Below, one piece after another: positions 17,274-25,319 of a DNA stretch of 61,100 nt (within the stretch, counting starts at the first letter, position 1; each line of letters opens with the position of its first letter). The stretch spans positions 1 through 61,100 of the forward strand of contig NZ_JAAKZF010000036.1 of the NCBI RefSeq assembly GCF_011045125.1, given 5' to 3'. Under the pieces are notes generated by a model, which saw only the letters and a program-made list of their open reading frames with translations, ran no database searches and was not told where the DNA came from. Position numbers and translations under genes: made by a program. The DNA is from Allomesorhizobium camelthorni. Its GTDB lineage: Bacteria > Pseudomonadota > Alphaproteobacteria > Rhizobiales > Rhizobiaceae.

Positions 17274-17350
17274 GGCCTGAAGTCGCTTTCGGCCGCACAA
17301 GTGCGACGGGTATTGGCCGACAATGCAATGAAGTTCTTCGCGATCGCCGG
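17274..17350 (+). pseudogene. C-terminal fragment of an amidohydrolase-2 family protein
   Basis: The frame directly after the IS6-like end reads LKSLSAAQVRRVLADNAMKF followed by FAIAG, the usual tail of amidohydrolase-2 metal-dependent hydrolases (helix then LGDNARRLFGI-like). It runs without a stop into the GntR gene on the opposite strand, so only the last residues of the original gene survive beside the IS end. Confidence 0.5.
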
Positions 17351-17381
17351 CTGCACATGGCGCCCAGCATTCCGCAACTCT

Positions 17382-18062
17382 CTACAGGGAGGACTCGGCG
17401 GGGGCGGTGCCGCTCGCGACACGTCGCGGCGCATTGACGATGTGCTGCCGCATGAGGTCGGCAGCCACGCTGGCGCTGCCTTCCGACATCGCCTTGAAGA
17501 TTGCTTTGTGTTCCTTCCACACCTGGAGCGTCATGCCAGGAAACCTCAGAACCTCTCCCATCGAACGGCGCAAATGGCCCCAGTTCAACTGCATCATGTC
17601 GGTGATGATCTCGTTGCCGCTGAGTTCATAGATCAATGTGTGGAAATCGATATCGGCCTGAAGCACGCCTCTGGCGTCGTTGGCATGCATCAGTCTTGTA
17701 CCGCGGGCAACGATCTCGCGGCCGCGTGTGATGGAACCAGGCGAAAGCCGCGGTGTCGCCAATTCCACGGCCAGCGGTTCAATGGCGCCGCGCACCTGGT
17801 AAATCGATTCGAACAGTTTCGCGTCCACAGGCGCCACTTCGACTCCGCGGCGCCCCGTATCTATCACGAAGCGCTGGGCTCTCAACATGGCGATCGCGCT
17901 GTTGACAGGCTGACGCGAGACTTTGAGACGCTCGGCGATCTCATCCTGCCCGAGACGTTGCCCAGGCCGGAACTCGCCGGTGCAGATGGCATCTAGGAGC
18001 GCGCCGTATGTCTTGTCGACCAACGATTTGCTCGGACTGATGGCCTCCATGAACGTCTCCAT
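17382..18062 (-). CDS. GntR-family (FadR/FCD) transcriptional regulator
   Basis: 226 aa. N-terminal winged helix (LLDAICTGEFRPGQRLGQDE, then LKVSRQPVNSAIAMLRAQRF) and an all-helical FCD ligand domain with metal-ligand-type residues in ADIDFHTLIYELSGN and WKEHKAIFKAM...DLMRQHI. Divergent from the 2-hydroxyisobutyrate operon, with a 35-bp dyad at 18119-18153 between them, so it most likely controls that operon through an acid or CoA ester. The ATG at 18050 (GGAGA five bases upstream) is a reasonable alternative start to 18062. Confidence 0.9.
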   Translation of the reverse strand: METFMEAISPSKSLVDKTYGALLDAICTGEFRPGQRLGQDEIAERLKVSRQPVNSAIAMLRAQRFVIDTGRRGVEVAPVDAKLFESIYQVRGAIEPLAVELATPRLSPGSITRGREIVARGTRLMHANDARGVLQADIDFHTLIYELSGNEIITDMMQLNWGHLRRSMGEVLRFPGMTLQVWKEHKAIFKAMSEGSASVAADLMRQHIVNAPRRVASGTAPAESSL

Positions 18063-18118
18063 TCTTCACGCCGTCAGAGATAGCAGCAGATTTCGAAAGC
18101 GACCACTTCTGGACTCTC

Positions 18119-18153
18119 TCATGAAATTCGTATACGAAATACGAAATTCATGA
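18119..18153. promoter_or_regulatory. GntR operator before the hcm operon
   Basis: Inverted repeat with 15-bp arms, TCATGAAATTCGTAT (18119-18133) and ATACGAAATTCATGA (18139-18153), one mismatch, 5-bp spacer ACGAA. An inner perfect dyad TTCGTATACGAA is included. It lies just upstream of the hcmB ribosome-binding site (AAGGGGAGG) and about 55 bp from the start of the divergent GntR gene. Confidence 0.8.
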
Positions 18154-18169
18154 AAGGGGAGGCGATTTC

Positions 18170-18577
18170 ATGGCACAGCCGATTCGGGTCTTGCTGGCCA
18201 AGGTCGGGCTCGACGGGCATGACCGCGGCGTGAAAGTGGTGGCGCGTACGCTGCGCGACGCCGGCATGGATGTCGTCTATTCCGGCCTGCATCGCTCGCC
18301 TGAGGAGGTGGTTACCGCGGCTGTGCAGGAGGACGTCGATGTGCTCGGTGTCAGCCTTCTCTCCGGCGTGCAAATGACCGTCTTCCCGAAAATATTCGCG
18401 CTCCTCAAGGAAAAGGGCGTGGAGGACATGGTCGTCGTGGCAGGCGGGGTGATGCCTGACGATGACGTTGTCGAGCTGAAGAAGATGGGCGTCGCCGAGG
18501 TCATGCTTCAGGACACGCCGCCCAATGCGATCGTCGAGACGCTGACCCGCCTGGTGACCGAACGCGGAGCCCGCTGA
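18170..18577 (+). CDS. hcmB: 2-Hydroxyisobutyryl-CoA mutase small (cobalamin-binding) subunit
   Basis: 135 aa B12-binding domain. LDGHDRG holds the D-x-H-x-x-G lower-ligand motif (Asp15, His17, Gly20), followed by VSLLSG (62-64) and the AGGVMPDDD glycine pair (92-93). A separate small subunit of this size is the arrangement of isobutyryl-CoA and 2-hydroxyisobutyryl-CoA mutases; the methylmalonyl-CoA mutase chain carries this domain fused. Its stop overlaps the next ATG. It pairs with the large subunit at 20989-22680, whose substrate residues point to 2-hydroxyisobutyryl-CoA. Preceded by a strong Shine-Dalgarno sequence and the GntR operator. Confidence 0.9.
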   Translation: MAQPIRVLLAKVGLDGHDRGVKVVARTLRDAGMDVVYSGLHRSPEEVVTAAVQEDVDVLGVSLLSGVQMTVFPKIFALLKEKGVEDMVVVAGGVMPDDDVVELKKMGVAEVMLQDTPPNAIVETLTRLVTERGAR

Positions 18578-20022
18578 TGGCAACCGAGATGGAGAGCTGG
18601 AGCTTTCCTCCGGACTATGACGACAGCTATTTTCCGCCGGCAGGCCAGCGCCACTGGTTTCCTAAGCGCGAGACGATGCCGCATGCCGATCGCGAGAAGG
18701 CGATCCTGGAGCGGCTGAAGGAGGTCTGCGCCTACGCCTATTCGCATGCGCCCTTCTATAAGACAAAATGGGACGAGGCCGGCTTCCACCCCTCGCAGCT
18801 GAAGTCGCTGGAAGACTTCGAGAGCAGCGTGCCGGTGGTGACGAAGGCTGAACTGCGCGCCTCGCAGGCGGCCAGCCCGCCCTTCGGTGACTATCTATGC
18901 ATACCCGACTCGGAGATTCACCACGTCCACGGCACAAGCGGCACGACCGGTCGCCCGACCGCCTTCGCGATCGGCTGCAACGACTGGCGTTCGATCTCCA
19001 ACGCGCATGCCCGCATCATGTGGGGTATGGGCATGCGCCCCGGAGACATCATTTGCGTCGCCGCGATCTTCAGCCTCTATGTAGGCAGCTGGGGCGCGCT
19101 GGCCGGAGCGGAGCGGCTCGGCGCTAAGGCGTTCCCGTTCGGGGCGGGTGCGGCCGGCATGAGCGCGCGCTGCGCGCAGTGGCTCGACCTGTTGCGGCCG
19201 CAGGCCTTCTACGGCACGCCAACCTACGCGCTGCATCTCGGCCAGACGGCAATCGACAATGGGCTCGACCCGCGTCAGTTCGGGCTCAGGCAGATGTTCT
19301 TCTCTGGCGAGCCCGGCGCCTCCATCCCGGCGGTGCGCGGCAGGATTGAGGAGCTGTTCGGCGCAAAGGTGTTCGACAGCGGATCGATGGGTGAGATGAC
19401 GCCCTGGATGAACGTCGCAGGCTCTGCCGAGACCGAAGGCATGCTGTGTTGGCAGGACGTCGTCTATACCGAGGTGTGCGACCCGAACGGATTCTGCCGT
19501 GTGCCCTACGGCCAGCGGGGCACGCCGGTCTACACACATCTGGAGCGGACCTCCCAACCAATGATCCGGCTGCTGTCCGGCGACCTGACGATGTGGGAGT
19601 TCGCCCCCAATCCGTGCGGGCGCACCTATCCGCGACTGCCCATGGGCATCATCGGCCGCATCGACGACATGTTCACCATCCGTGGCGAGAACGTCTATCC
19701 GAGTGAGATTGACGCCGTGCTCAACGAGACGCCGGGCTATGGCGGCGAGCACCGCATCGTCATCACGCGCGACGGCGTGATGGATGAACTGGTGGTGAAG
19801 GTCGAGGCCGAGGACACGCTGTGGCGCGAGGGGCCTGCGCGCATCGCCGCCTTCCGTGGCACGGTGGCGGCAGGCCTGCAGAAGCTGCTCGGCCTGCGCG
19901 CCGTGGTCGAGATCGTGGCTCAGAACTCGATCGAGCGGACCGACTTCAAGGCGCGCCGGGTGATCGACGACCGCGAGGTGCTGCGCGACATGCGCGCCCG
20001 CCTCGAAGGCGCGTCGTCGTAG
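18577..20022 (+). CDS. hcl: 2-Hydroxyisobutyrate-CoA ligase (phenylacetate-CoA-ligase-like)
   Basis: 481 aa AMP-forming acyl-CoA ligase of the PaaK-like branch. The phosphate loop HGTSGTTGRPT is at residues 118-128, the adenine motif region is DSGSMGEMTPW, and the hinge and C-terminal domain are RLPMGIIGRIDDMFTIRGEN and NSIERTDFKARRVID. Start overlaps the hcmB stop. In known 2-hydroxyisobutyrate degraders a ligase of this type activates the acid and is encoded with hcmA, hcmB and meaH. The assignment rests on that context; PaaK-like sequence alone would suggest an aromatic acid. Confidence 0.85.
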   Translation: MATEMESWSFPPDYDDSYFPPAGQRHWFPKRETMPHADREKAILERLKEVCAYAYSHAPFYKTKWDEAGFHPSQLKSLEDFESSVPVVTKAELRASQAASPPFGDYLCIPDSEIHHVHGTSGTTGRPTAFAIGCNDWRSISNAHARIMWGMGMRPGDIICVAAIFSLYVGSWGALAGAERLGAKAFPFGAGAAGMSARCAQWLDLLRPQAFYGTPTYALHLGQTAIDNGLDPRQFGLRQMFFSGEPGASIPAVRGRIEELFGAKVFDSGSMGEMTPWMNVAGSAETEGMLCWQDVVYTEVCDPNGFCRVPYGQRGTPVYTHLERTSQPMIRLLSGDLTMWEFAPNPCGRTYPRLPMGIIGRIDDMFTIRGENVYPSEIDAVLNETPGYGGEHRIVITRDGVMDELVVKVEAEDTLWREGPARIAAFRGTVAAGLQKLLGLRAVVEIVAQNSIERTDFKARRVIDDREVLRDMRARLEGASS

Positions 20023-20030
20023 GGCGGTCG

Positions 20031-20996
20031 ATGGCGTACACTCCTTCCGCGGAACTCGTCGGCCGCGTCGAGAAGGGCGAAACCTTCGCGGTTGCCCGGC
20101 TCATTTCGCGCGCCGAGGCCGGCGTGCCGGAGGCGCGCGCGGCGATCGGCGAGATCTACCGCAAGGCGGGCCGCGCGCATGTCGTCGGCATCACCGGCGT
20201 ACCAGGCTCCGGCAAGTCGACGCTCGTTGGCGTGCTGGTCAAGAAATTGCGAGCGACCGGCGCCACCATCGCCGTGGTGGCGATCGATCCGTCCAGTCCC
20301 TATTCCGGCGGCTCAATCCTGGGAGACCGCATCCGCATGGCCGACGTGGCGCTTGATCCTGGCGTGTTCATCCGCTCGATGGCGACACGCGGCGCAGTGG
20401 GCGGCATGGCGCACGCGGCGCTCGACGTGGTCGACATCCTCGACGTCGCCGGCTTCGACTGGATCGTGCTCGAGACAGTCGGCGTTGGCCAGGACGAGGT
20501 CGAGATCGCCCATGCTTCGCACACCACCGTGGTGGTGTCGGCGCCGGGGCTCGGCGACGAGGTGCAGGCGATCAAGGCCGGCATCCTGGAGATCGCCGAC
20601 ATCCACGTCGTCTCCAAATGCGACCGCAGCGACGCCAACCGCACGCTGACGGACCTGAAGATGATGCTGAAGGAAGCCATGCCGGGCGACAGCGGCTGGC
20701 GCCCGCCGGTCGTCGGCGTCTCGGCGCTGAACGACCAGGGGCTCGATACGCTGCTGGAAGCCGCCGCAAGGCACCGCAAGGCGCTCGACGGCCCAGCCGG
20801 CGAGCGCCGGCGCCGCCACATTGCCGCCTTCCGGCTGGCGAAGACCGCCGAAACTCTGGTTCTGGAGCGGCTGAAGCCGCTTATGGCCACCTGCTCGGCC
20901 GACGCGGCGCAGAAATTATCCGCACGCCACAGCGATCCCTATTCCGAGGCGGATCGGCTGGTCGGCGAGTTCACGGGAGAGAACGACCATGACTGA
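20031..20996 (+). CDS. meaH: MeaB/ArgK-like G-protein chaperone of the mutase
   Basis: 321 aa P-loop GTPase from ATG 20031. Walker A GVPGSGKST near residues 56-64, switch-type segments VVAIDPSSPYSGGSILGDRI and FIRSMATRGAVGGMA, DWIVLETVGVGQDEVEI, and a nucleotide-specificity S-K-C-D (VSKCDRSDANR) in place of the usual NKAD-type motif. MeaB proteins gate cobalamin loading and protect B12 mutases from inactivation. Its C-terminus overlaps the mutase large-subunit start by 8 bp, supporting a dedicated role for this mutase. Confidence 0.9.
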   Translation: MAYTPSAELVGRVEKGETFAVARLISRAEAGVPEARAAIGEIYRKAGRAHVVGITGVPGSGKSTLVGVLVKKLRATGATIAVVAIDPSSPYSGGSILGDRIRMADVALDPGVFIRSMATRGAVGGMAHAALDVVDILDVAGFDWIVLETVGVGQDEVEIAHASHTTVVVSAPGLGDEVQAIKAGILEIADIHVVSKCDRSDANRTLTDLKMMLKEAMPGDSGWRPPVVGVSALNDQGLDTLLEAAARHRKALDGPAGERRRRHIAAFRLAKTAETLVLERLKPLMATCSADAAQKLSARHSDPYSEADRLVGEFTGENDHD

Positions 20997-22680
20997 TACG
21001 ATCTATCGCATCTCCACCGAAGCGCTGGAAAAGCAGGTCCGCGAGTGGGAGGAGGGCGAGGTCGCCGCTTTCGTCAAACGCGCGCCGGAGCGCAAGGAGC
21101 AGTTCTTCACGCTGGGCGACATTCCGGTGAAGCGCACCTACACCGCCGCCGACATCGCCGGCACGCCGGCCGAGGATATCGGCCTGCCCGGCCGCTACCC
21201 CTTCACGCGCGGTCCGTACCCGACCATGTATCGCGGCCGCAACTGGACGATGCGCCAGATCGCCGGCTTCGGCACCGGCGAGGATACCAACCGCCGCTTC
21301 AAGTTCCTGATCGAGCAGGGCCAGACCGGCATATCGACCGACTTCGACATGCCGACCCTGATGGGCTACGACAGCGACCATCCGATGTCGGACGGGGAGG
21401 TCGGCCGCGAGGGCGTGGCCATCGACACGCTGGCAGACATGGAAGCGCTACTTGCCGACATCGACCTGGAAAAGATCTCCGTGTCGCTGACCATCAACCC
21501 GACCGCCTGGATCCTGTTTGCGATGTATGTCGCGCTCGCCGAGAAGCGCGGCTACGATCTGAACAAGCTGTCGGGCACCGTGCAGGCCGACATCCTCAAG
21601 GAGTTCATGGCGCAGAAGGAATACATCTTTCCGATCGCGCCATCGGTGCGCATTGTGCGCGACCTGATCGCCTATTCGACCAGGCACATGAAGCGCTACA
21701 ACCCGATCAACATCTCGGGCTACCACATCTCGGAAGCCGGCTCCTCGCCGCTGCACGAGGCGGCTTTCACGCTCGCCAACCTCATCGTCTATGTCGAAGA
21801 AGTGACGAAGCTCGGTATCGACGTCGACGATTTCGCGCCGCGGCTCGCCTTCTTCTTCGTCAGCCAAGCCGACTTCTTCGAGGAAGTGGCAAAGTTCCGC
21901 GCGCTACGCCGCTGCTACGCCAAGATCATGAAGGAGCGCTTCGGAGCCAGGCAGCCGGAATCGATGCGCCTGCGCTTCCACTGTCAGACGGCCGCCGCCT
22001 CGCTCACCAAGCCGCAATACATGGTGAATGTGGTGCGGACCGCCATGCAGGCGCTGTCGGCCGTTCTGGGCGGTACGCAGTCGCTGCACACCAACGGCTT
22101 CGACGAGGCTTTTGCGATCCCGACTGAGGAGGCGATGCAGCTGGCACTGCGTACGCAGCAGGTGATTGCGGACGAGACCAACGTCACCCAGGTGGTCGAT
22201 CCGCTCGGCGGATCCTACTATGTCGAGGCGCTGACCAACGAATACGAGAAGCGCATCTTCGAGACCCTTGACGAAATCGATGAGCGTGGTGGCACGATCA
22301 AGCTGATCGAGGAAGGCTGGTTCCAGAGGCACATCGCCGATTTCGCCTACGAGACGGCGCTGCGCAAGCAGTCGGGCGAGAAGCCCGTGATCGGCGTCAA
22401 CCGTTACCGGCTGGAGGGCGCGGAGGAGAAGTTACACGTGCATCCCTACGACCCGACAACGGCCGAACGCCAGATCTCGCGCACGCGGCGCGTTCGTGCC
22501 GCGCGTGACGAGGCCAAGGTGCAGAGCCTGCTCGACAAGCTGGTCGCCACGGCCAGGGAGCAGGACGAGAACATCATCCCCGTTACCATCGAGCTGGTGC
22601 GCGAGGACGCCACGATGGGCGACATCGTCGAGAAGCTCAAAACAGTGTGGGGCGTCTATCGAGAAACCCCGGTATTTTGA
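20989..22680 (+). CDS. hcmA: 2-Hydroxyisobutyryl-CoA mutase large subunit
   Basis: 563 aa AdoCbl-dependent acyl-CoA mutase TIM barrel without its own B12 domain. Substrate-position residues are Ile91 in WTMRQIAGFG, Asp118 in GISTDFDMPT and Gln209 in KEFMAQKEYIF. The equivalents in methylmalonyl-CoA mutase are Tyr89, Ala116 and Arg207. In the Aquincola 2-hydroxyisobutyryl-CoA mutase they are Ile90, Asp117 and Gln208, so all three agree with a constant one-residue offset. The reaction is 2-hydroxyisobutyryl-CoA to 3-hydroxybutyryl-CoA. The operon supplies small subunit, ligase and chaperone. Overlaps meaH by 8 bp. An automatic label of methylmalonyl-CoA mutase would be misleading. Confidence 0.93.
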   Translation: MTDTIYRISTEALEKQVREWEEGEVAAFVKRAPERKEQFFTLGDIPVKRTYTAADIAGTPAEDIGLPGRYPFTRGPYPTMYRGRNWTMRQIAGFGTGEDTNRRFKFLIEQGQTGISTDFDMPTLMGYDSDHPMSDGEVGREGVAIDTLADMEALLADIDLEKISVSLTINPTAWILFAMYVALAEKRGYDLNKLSGTVQADILKEFMAQKEYIFPIAPSVRIVRDLIAYSTRHMKRYNPINISGYHISEAGSSPLHEAAFTLANLIVYVEEVTKLGIDVDDFAPRLAFFFVSQADFFEEVAKFRALRRCYAKIMKERFGARQPESMRLRFHCQTAAASLTKPQYMVNVVRTAMQALSAVLGGTQSLHTNGFDEAFAIPTEEAMQLALRTQQVIADETNVTQVVDPLGGSYYVEALTNEYEKRIFETLDEIDERGGTIKLIEEGWFQRHIADFAYETALRKQSGEKPVIGVNRYRLEGAEEKLHVHPYDPTTAERQISRTRRVRAARDEAKVQSLLDKLVATAREQDENIIPVTIELVREDATMGDIVEKLKTVWGVYRETPVF

Positions 22681-22716
22681 AATGCAGACCATCCCGCACA
22701 GCTGGAGTTGCAGGGC

Positions 22717-23757
22717 ATGACCGGGCAAAAGCTATTCGTCCTTCCCTATGACGGGATCGCACCGCAATTGGCATCGGCCCCGGTGTATACAGGTGCGCAT
22801 GCCTCTGTCCTCGGCCGCGCCACGATCGGGCGAGACGCATGGCTCGGCGTACATTCGGTGATCCGGGCCGACGGACACGACGTCACCATTGGCAACCAGT
22901 TCCGCCTGGGCGCCCGTGCGACCGTCCATATCGCACATGATGTCTTTCCAACCCATATCGGCAACGGTGTGACGGCAGGCGCTAATTCGATCATCCATGC
23001 CTGTGACGTCGGCGACCGCTGCCATATCGGACGTGACGTCATCATCCTCGACGGCTCAAAGGTACCGGACGATGTCGCGCTTGCCGATGGCGCAATCGTC
23101 TTCCCCCGCTCCATTCTCGAAAGCGGATGGGTGTATCAGGGCCAGCCCGCAAAGCCCGTCAGAAGGCTCGAGCCGGGCGAACTGGACGCACTGCATGCCC
23201 GTAGCCACCGTGAACCGGACGAAATGGCAGGATCACTCCAGCTGAATGGATCCATTGACACTGCCGGCCCTCTTTTTCGGGCGGCAACGGCAAGCACGAG
23301 CGGGCGTATCGTCGCCGGCGCAGATGTCGGCATCTGGTTCAGCTGTGACCTTGATGCCGGGCGGCATGAAATATCGGTCGGCGAGCGCACTAACATCCAG
23401 GACAACACCGTCATCCGCTGCGTCGAACAGCCGGTGACGATCGGATGGGAATCCACCATCGGTCACAACGTGCGGATGAACGACTGCGTCGTCGGAAGCC
23501 GAAGCCTCGTCGGCATGGGCGCGATCCTGGCGGAAGGAACCGTGGTTGAAGACGACGTCTTGCTTGCTGCCGGTGCACATACCATCAAGGGTCAGAGGAT
23601 CGCGAGCGGCTGGCTGTATGGAGGAGACCCTGCGAAGAAGCTGTCACTCCTCGATGACCGCAAACGCGGCGTCATCGCCGCCATATGGCCTATGTACTGC
23701 ATGTACGCACGCAAGTTCGACGACCAGCAGCGGGAACAACACTCACAAGGCAACTGA
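22717..23757 (+). CDS. Tandem gamma-carbonic-anhydrase-like left-handed beta-helix protein
   Basis: 346 aa from ATG 22717 (GGAG nine bases upstream). Two hexapeptide-repeat domains, about 25-150 and 195-330, each similar to YrdA/PaaY/CaiE-type gamma-carbonic anhydrases, are fused head to tail. Single-domain proteins are the norm. Aligned to the gamma-CA zinc ligands (His81, His117, His122), domain 1 keeps the first and third (His71, His94) but has Ala89 for the second. Domain 2 keeps only the second (His250), with Arg234 and Asn255 at the other two. Gamma-CA sites are shared between subunits, so the halves could build one composite site. It starts 37 bp after hcmA and may belong to the same operon; its role there is unknown. 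Confidence 0.8.
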   Translation: MTGQKLFVLPYDGIAPQLASAPVYTGAHASVLGRATIGRDAWLGVHSVIRADGHDVTIGNQFRLGARATVHIAHDVFPTHIGNGVTAGANSIIHACDVGDRCHIGRDVIILDGSKVPDDVALADGAIVFPRSILESGWVYQGQPAKPVRRLEPGELDALHARSHREPDEMAGSLQLNGSIDTAGPLFRAATASTSGRIVAGADVGIWFSCDLDAGRHEISVGERTNIQDNTVIRCVEQPVTIGWESTIGHNVRMNDCVVGSRSLVGMGAILAEGTVVEDDVLLAAGAHTIKGQRIASGWLYGGDPAKKLSLLDDRKRGVIAAIWPMYCMYARKFDDQQREQHSQGN

Positions 23758-23813
23758 ATGGTTCCCGGTGCCGGCACCCCAAGAAACGAAAACCAGATCG
23801 TGAGGAGGACAGC

Positions 23814-24374
23814 ATGGCAAACCGCATCGGAACTCGGCCCGGGGACACGGGCCAGACACGTCTCGCCTCGGGCTTGCTCGTAGACAAGGATAGTCCAACG
23901 ATCGAAACGCTCGGCGTCCTGGACGAGTTGAATGCGTCCATTGCAGTGGTGCAGGCCGTCTCAGCCTTCCCGGAGCAACACGCAATTCTCGCGCGAGTTC
24001 GGGCCGTCATCCAGGAGATCGGCAACCTCATCGCCGCAGGTCGGTCAGCTGTCTTGTCGCCGAAAGAGGTCGAAGAGCTCGAAGTGCAAATTCGGAATGT
24101 CAGAGTGACTTCGGAATCTCAGCCGGATGCCGTTCCACCGGTCGGTAGTTTGTCGGCAGCGTTCTCCGAGGTAGCCAGGGCGCAATGCAGGCGAGCTGAA
24201 CGTCGTCTGCTTACGCTGAGCGAGCTGCCTTTCAGCGCGCCCGGCCTCGGCGATTATCCGATCGACAGGCCACAGTTTCAGCACGCACTCCGGTATCTCA
24301 ATCGACTTTCAGACTTTCTCGCCCTGACTGCGACAGTTGCCGACGCCTCCGGTGGAGAGTTGTCGAAACACTGA
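23814..24374 (+). CDS. PduO/MMAB-type cob(I)alamin adenosyltransferase
   Basis: 186 aa from ATG 23814 after GAGGAGG. N-terminal TRPGDTGQTRLASGLLVDKD and LGVLDELNASIAVVQA are the ATP/cobalamin-binding signature. ARAQCRRAERRLLTL carries the conserved arginines, and LRYLNRLSDFLALTA is the C-terminal helix. It makes adenosylcobalamin, the cofactor of the mutase encoded just upstream. In MMAB-type enzymes Phe/Trp near the C-terminus displaces the lower ligand; Phe of LSDFLAL is in the right place. Last intact gene before a stretch of broken genes. Confidence 0.88.
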   Translation: MANRIGTRPGDTGQTRLASGLLVDKDSPTIETLGVLDELNASIAVVQAVSAFPEQHAILARVRAVIQEIGNLIAAGRSAVLSPKEVEELEVQIRNVRVTSESQPDAVPPVGSLSAAFSEVARAQCRRAERRLLTLSELPFSAPGLGDYPIDRPQFQHALRYLNRLSDFLALTATVADASGGELSKH

Positions 24375-24592
24375 CCACAGTTGCGTCAAGACGACGGTGA
24401 AAGACTTGCTTGCAGCAAAGGAAGATTTGGGCCGCCTCAACGCGACGCAGCACACCGGGCTTCGTCGCCAGATCACACCGCTGATCGCCCGCTCACCAAG
24501 CTCGTCGGAATTACTTCCTCGGTGCTGCCATGACTCTCATCCTTCCGTGGAATGTGAGCCTCCATCAGACCCCGGCACGCGATACGCTGGCA

Positions 24593-24706
24593 TCACTTCC
24601 AGTCGTTCACCAGTTCGATGAATCCGAAACCAGTGTCCTGCTCCCCCCGGTAGGTTCCGGAGATGGCGCTTGCCGCCTCATAGTGCGCGAGCCGAGGGTC
24701 GGTGAG
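24593..24706 (-). pseudogene. Possible lipocalin-like (AttH/CrtC type) C-terminal fragment
   Basis: Minus-strand frame ending at 24593 reads YEAASAISGTYRGEQDTGFG followed by FIELVNDWK and a stop. It resembles the final strands of AttH/carotenoid-hydratase-like lipocalins (Y-E-G-x-x-x-V-x-G...G-x-G-F-x-E-L). Nothing recognisable precedes it. Weak call. Confidence 0.3.
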
Positions 24707-24849
24707 AGCCTGAGCTCATCTCGAAGCCAGATGATCCCATATCAACAATGCATTTGACGGAACCCACCTGTCATGAGCGACCGCGGCCTGCGCCGCCTGT
24801 TGCGCTGCAGCTGTTCTTGCCAAGGTCAGTTCCCGGTATCATGATCGTC

Positions 24850-25060
24850 ATGGCTCGCCCTTCTCCGGTTCCAAACACCGGCATCCTAGATGCCTCAAAG
24901 GAGGGCGGGCCACTCCATAAAGACGGCGCACGCCTCGGAACAGCAGCGGCCGATGTCCAGCGACACGTCGATGCCGTAGAGCTCCTCCGGATCTCGCGCA
25001 CGCTGATGCCGCGCGAATATAAGGAGATAACCCTTTCGTCGAAATCGGGAATGCGCCCGA
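24850..25060 (-). pseudogene. IS256-family transposase N-terminal relic
   Basis: Minus-strand frames give GRIPDFDERVISLYSRGISV-REI (25058-24989), then EELYGIDVSLDI and a shifted RPPLRHL. This matches the N-terminal IS256 region (DFDEKVISLYARGMTTREI...LYGIEVSPTLIS...WQARPLDALYP). At least two frame changes. It covers a different part of the transposase from the relic at 578-812. Confidence 0.7.
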
Positions 25061-25144
25061 TGCGCCATACATGCACGGTGCCGGCTTATCCGGCAAGGCT
25101 CTTGCAACGGACTTTCGCCCACCCACCTCGTTAGTGTCGGAAGG

Positions 25145-25296
25145 GTTGATATTGGGGCGGACGGAGCTGGAATCGTGGGTTCGCTGCCGGCCGTGGTCAA
25201 CGCCATCGCCGACGCGCTCGATCTGCCGGGCATCGATGACGTTCCACTGCCGGCAACCAGCAGGAACATCTGGCGCGCGCTCAAGGCATTGCCCTG
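25145..25296 (+). pseudogene. C-terminal fragment of a CoxL/xanthine-dehydrogenase-type molybdenum hydroxylase
   Basis: The frame reads IGADGAGIVGSLPAVVNAIA, then DALDLPGIDDVPLPATSRNI and WRAL. It matches the C-terminal molybdopterin-binding end of CoxL-type subunits (GAKGAGEAGLVGALPAIVGA in the intact copy at 29575-31911). The catalytic GEAG has been lost. It is cut off by the serine-recombinase relic on its right. Confidence 0.65.
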
Positions 25297-25319
25297 GTCG
25301 TTGTCGGACACTGCCGCAA

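Noticed and set aside
16985-17437. A 150-codon plus-strand frame
   Set aside because: It runs across an IS6 relic and an amidohydrolase tail in mixed frames and into the GntR gene; no own start signal.
20989-22680. Methylmalonyl-CoA mutase annotation
   Set aside because: The Tyr89 and Arg207 of that enzyme are Ile and Gln here, the B12 domain is on a separate small subunit, and a CoA ligase gene is in the operon.
22680-23813. Cobalamin riboswitch before the adenosyltransferase or hcm genes
   Set aside because: Spacers are too short and no B12-box-like conserved core was seen.
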